DNA from: Rhinopithecimicrobium faecis
GTDB taxonomy: Bacteria; Bacteroidota; Bacteroidia; Sphingobacteriales; Sphingobacteriaceae
Length of the DNA: 64,000 bases
Direction of reading: 5' to 3'
Assembly (NCBI GenBank): GCA_017942165.1
Contig: JAGKSB010000008.1
Location: 62,001-126,000, forward strand
Positions within the stretch are counted from its first letter, which is position 1; every line of letters begins with the position of its first letter. The notes beneath the pieces are model-generated. The model was not told the DNA's origin and did no database searches. It worked only from the letters and a program-made list of their open reading frames with translations. Position numbers and translations under genes: made by a program. Positions 61,497 through 64,000 of this stretch are shown in pieces.

Positions 61497-61886
61497 ATGC
61501 TCGAACTTTTAGGTATCCACCATATCGCTATTATATGCTCCGACTATGAAAAGTCTAAATATTATTATACAGAAATTTTAGGTTTTAAAATTATAAGTGA
61601 AGAGTTTCGTGCAGAGCGAAATTCTTATAAGCTGGATCTTGCTCTGGGGGAGGCTTATATCATCGAGCTATTCTCCTTTCCTACACCGCCAGCGCGTGTC
61701 GATAGCCCAGAAGCATGTGGCCTTAGGCACCTGGCTTTTGCGGTGCGAGATATACTGCTTACCATCGGACACTTCGAATCCCTGGGGTTAGCGATTGAAG
61801 CGCTGCGCGTAGATCCGCTGACGGGGAAGCGCTATACATTTACCCATGATCCAGATGGCCTTCCAATCGAGTTCTACGAGCAGTAG
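61497..61886 (+). CDS. Glyoxalase/VOC superfamily protein (GloA2-like)
   Basis: This 129-residue single-domain metal-binding protein has the four family ligand positions: His in IHHIAIICSD, Glu in YIIELFSFP, His in GLRHLAFAV and Glu in LPIEFYEQ. The layout matches the small SMU1112c/YaeR-type VOC proteins, whose activity is poorly defined; a lactoylglutathione-lyase-like reaction is one option. It is divergent from the AraC regulator gene and is followed 84 bp later by an M3 peptidase gene. Confidence 0.88.
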   Translation: MLELLGIHHIAIICSDYEKSKYYYTEILGFKIISEEFRAERNSYKLDLALGEAYIIELFSFPTPPARVDSPEACGLRHLAFAVRDILLTIGHFESLGLAIEALRVDPLTGKRYTFTHDPDGLPIEFYEQ

Positions 61887-61939
61887 TCGGGCTGCTGAGG
61901 AAATGATTTTCGGGGGACAAACATTGCGGAAAATAATTT

Positions 61940-61947
61940 TAACTTTG
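61940..61947 (+). promoter_or_regulatory. -7 element of the M3 peptidase gene
   Basis: TAACTTTG matches TAnnTTTG, 23 nt before the ATG. No TTG is present at the usual -33 distance. Confidence 0.45.
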
Positions 61948-61970
61948 TTTATTGACGCAATATTAACTAC

Positions 61971-64000
61971 ATGAATATTTTAAATAAACCCTTTGAAACG
62001 CCCTTTGATACAGCGCCCTTTGCAGCCTTAGATACGAGTCTGTATGAGGAAGCTTTCTCACAGAGCATAGCCAATACAAAAGCTGAGATTGATGCTATTG
62101 TCGCTAATACAGAAGCTCCAACTTTTGAAAATACGATCGAAGCTTTAGCTTTTTCAGGCATGCAGCTCGAGCGCATTTCAAGTATATTTTTCAACCTACA
62201 TGCTGCCGAGACGAATGATGATATTCAGCGTATAGCGCAGGTCGTGGCACCGCAGTTGTCTGCGCTAGGGAATGATATCACACTAAATCCGGGCTTATTT
62301 TCCCGTGTTAAGGAAGTGTATGAAAAGCGTGCTACGTTGCAGCTTACGGAGGAGCAGCTTACGCTATTAACGAAGAATTATAAAGACTTTGTACGTAATG
62401 GTGCTAATCTACCTACGGACAAAAAGGATGCTTTAAGAGATATTGATGCACGTCTTTCTGTGGCTACGCTCCAGTATTCGGAGCATATATTAGCAGATAC
62501 CAATGCCTATAAGTTGCACCTTACAGAAGCCCATGATGTGGCGGGTGTGCCTGAAGGCGCCTTGGAGGAGGCTGCGGCTTTAGCAAAGGCGGCTGATCTT
62601 GAAGGCTGGATCTTTACCTTAGATTACCCTTCCTATATTCCATTTATCACCTATGCTTCGAACCGGGAGCGACGCCGTGAACTAGCGATTGCTGCTGGAA
62701 AGAAAGGGTTTCAAGCAAATGAAAATAACAATGAAGATCTCGTCTTAGAGATTACAAAACTACGTTTACAGCGGGCTAATTTATTAGGGTACGCTTCCCA
62801 TGCTGATTTTGTTTTGGAGGAACGCATGGCACAATCTCCGGAGAAGGTGCTCAGCTTCCTACAGGATTTATTAGCGAAAGCTAAGCCTGCTGCGGATGCG
62901 GAGATGGGAGAACTTACCACATTCGCCAACCAGCTAGATGGCATAGCACAACTAGAGAAATGGGATAGTGCTTACTATGCTGAGAAATTAAAGCAGCAGA
63001 AATTTCAGCTTGATGATGAGCTTTTAAAGCCTTATTTTAAATTGGAAAATGTACTCGCTGGCGCTTTTGATATCGCTGGCCGCCTGTTTGATTTAAGTTT
63101 TCACGAAGTACATAACATCGATAAATACCAGGAGGATGTGCGCACCTTTGAGGTTAAAGATGCTGCGGGAAAATTTATCGCCATCCTATACACTGATTTT
63201 TTTCCACGTAAAGGAAAGAGAAATGGTGCCTGGATGACTTCATTTAAGTCACAATATGTGCTTGCCGGGAAAGAGGAGCGTCCACATATCTCCATAGTCT
63301 GTAATTTCACAAAACCTACCGCTACGAAACCAAGCTTGCTAACTTTTAATGAGGTAACGACCTTATTTCATGAATTTGGACATGCTTTACATGGGATGTT
63401 GGCTAACACCCGCTATCCCACACTTTCCGGAACTTCCGTTTTTTGGGATTTTGTGGAGCTTCCATCACAGATTATGGAAAATTGGTGCTACGAGCCGGAG
63501 GCATTAGCCCTCTTTGCACGTCACTATGAAAGTGAAGAGCTTATACCGATGGCGTATATCCAAAAGATTAAGGAGTCGGCTTCCTTTATGGAAGGTATGG
63601 CAACGGTACGTCAGCTCTCCTTTGGCTTATTGGATATGGGCTGGCATGGAAAGGATCTTTCCTGTATAATGTCTGTTAGAGATTTTGAATTAAAGCAATT
63701 TGCAGGTACGCAGTTTTTTCCTGATGTCGTGGAAAATGCGATGTCGACTTCCTTCTCTCATATTTTTGCGGGGGGCTATGCTGCGGGATATTATTCCTAC
63801 AAATGGGCGGAAGTACTGGATGCCGATGCGTTTGCTTACTTTCAAGAGCAGGGAATTTTTAATACTGAAGTAGCGCATAAATTCCGTGATTATATCCTTT
63901 CAAAAGGAGGGACCGTTCATCCGATGACTTTATATAAACAATTTAGAGGACAGGAGCCTTCCGTAGATGCCTTGTTGCGTCGTGCAGGTTTACTGCAATA
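61971..64000 (+). CDS. M3 family zinc metallopeptidase (oligopeptidase A / dipeptidyl carboxypeptidase type), stop codon cut by window end
   Basis: This gene encodes 676 residues up to base 63998 and ends with TA at 63999-64000. Only the last base of the stop codon is probably missing, since 676 residues and the end DALLRRAGLLQ fit M3 enzymes. The thermolysin-like zinc motif HEFGH (residues 467-471, bases 63369-63383) lies in LFHEFGHALHG. The N-terminal helical domain (ANTEAPTFENTIEAL) is typical. These cytosolic or periplasmic enzymes trim short peptides. No signal peptide is present, so it likely degrades imported or internal oligopeptides. The ATG follows a TAACTTTG promoter element. Confidence 0.93.
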   Translation, partial: MNILNKPFETPFDTAPFAALDTSLYEEAFSQSIANTKAEIDAIVANTEAPTFENTIEALAFSGMQLERISSIFFNLHAAETNDDIQRIAQVVAPQLSALGNDITLNPGLFSRVKEVYEKRATLQLTEEQLTLLTKNYKDFVRNGANLPTDKKDALRDIDARLSVATLQYSEHILADTNAYKLHLTEAHDVAGVPEGALEEAAALAKAADLEGWIFTLDYPSYIPFITYASNRERRRELAIAAGKKGFQANENNNEDLVLEITKLRLQRANLLGYASHADFVLEERMAQSPEKVLSFLQDLLAKAKPAADAEMGELTTFANQLDGIAQLEKWDSAYYAEKLKQQKFQLDDELLKPYFKLENVLAGAFDIAGRLFDLSFHEVHNIDKYQEDVRTFEVKDAAGKFIAILYTDFFPRKGKRNGAWMTSFKSQYVLAGKEERPHISIVCNFTKPTATKPSLLTFNEVTTLFHEFGHALHGMLANTRYPTLSGTSVFWDFVELPSQIMENWCYEPEALALFARHYESEELIPMAYIQKIKESASFMEGMATVRQLSFGLLDMGWHGKDLSCIMSVRDFELKQFAGTQFFPDVVENAMSTSFSHIFAGGYAAGYYSYKWAEVLDADAFAYFQEQGIFNTEVAHKFRDYILSKGGTVHPMTLYKQFRGQEPSVDALLRRAGLLQ

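Noticed and set aside
1..64000. tRNA genes, rRNA genes, CRISPR arrays, insertion sequences or prophage
   Set aside because: Gaps are short and hold only promoters, terminators and small repeats; no transposase, integrase or spaced-repeat pattern was seen.

Overview
The window is 64 kb of a Bacteroidota chromosome, most likely from the family Sphingobacteriaceae (Sphingobacterium/Pedobacter-like). The signs are a SusC/SusD outer-membrane pair, many lipoproteins, DUF5689/DUF983/DUF1573/DUF3822 genes, few Shine-Dalgarno sequences, and promoters of the Bacteroidota type (TTTG about 19 nt before TAnnTTTG). Coding density is high. I see no rRNA, tRNA, CRISPR array, phage or insertion sequence. It reads as core chromosome with one catabolic locus.

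Layout. 1-3.9 kb: 3' end of a PBP4-type carboxypeptidase, a frameshifted UMF1-family transporter, a LutA-like protein and an exported TIM-barrel protein. 4-9.2 kb: three POT peptide transporters in a row. 9.3-17.2 kb: dolichol-phosphate-mannose-type glycosyltransferase, ruvB, an S9 peptidase, a RecD-like helicase, and DUF3822-rsmD-coaD. 17.3-22.8 kb (minus strand): AraC regulator, DUF983, cysteine desulfurase, IscA-type protein, then asnA and a DbpA-like RNA helicase behind what looks like a complete transcription attenuator. 23.9-37.5 kb: a glycerol/glycerophosphodiester locus (glpD-glpK-glpF, SusC-SusD-DUF5689, glpQ, glpT) with a divergent DeoR-type regulator. 37.6-42.2 kb: an exported Gfo/Idh/MocA oxidoreductase and a giant HEAT + double DUF1080 protein. 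42.3-58 kb: a NatAB-like ABC exporter, engB, a UbiA-type prenyltransferase, topA, cmk, an aminotransferase, DUF1573, a Na+/H+ antiporter, kdsD, recQ, kdsA and an esterase. 58-64 kb: an unknown lipoprotein, a YgiD-like dioxygenase, an AraC regulator, a VOC protein and an M3 metallopeptidase cut at its stop codon by the window edge.

How the genes work together. In the glp locus, the outer-membrane pair could take up glycerophosphodiesters, GlpQ would release glycerol-3-phosphate, GlpT would import it and GlpD would oxidise it; GlpF and GlpK supply the free-glycerol route. The POT transporters, the S9 peptidase and the M3 peptidase form a peptide-use theme. kdsD and kdsA act in the Kdo pathway on either side of recQ.

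The most striking regulatory feature is upstream of asnA. There is a -7 box, an 18-codon ORF with four Asn codons, mutually exclusive antiterminator and terminator hairpins, and only 15 nt between the U-run and the asnA start codon. A second pattern not explained by gene content is short tandem duplications that include the stop codon of ruvB, coaD, glpF and topA.
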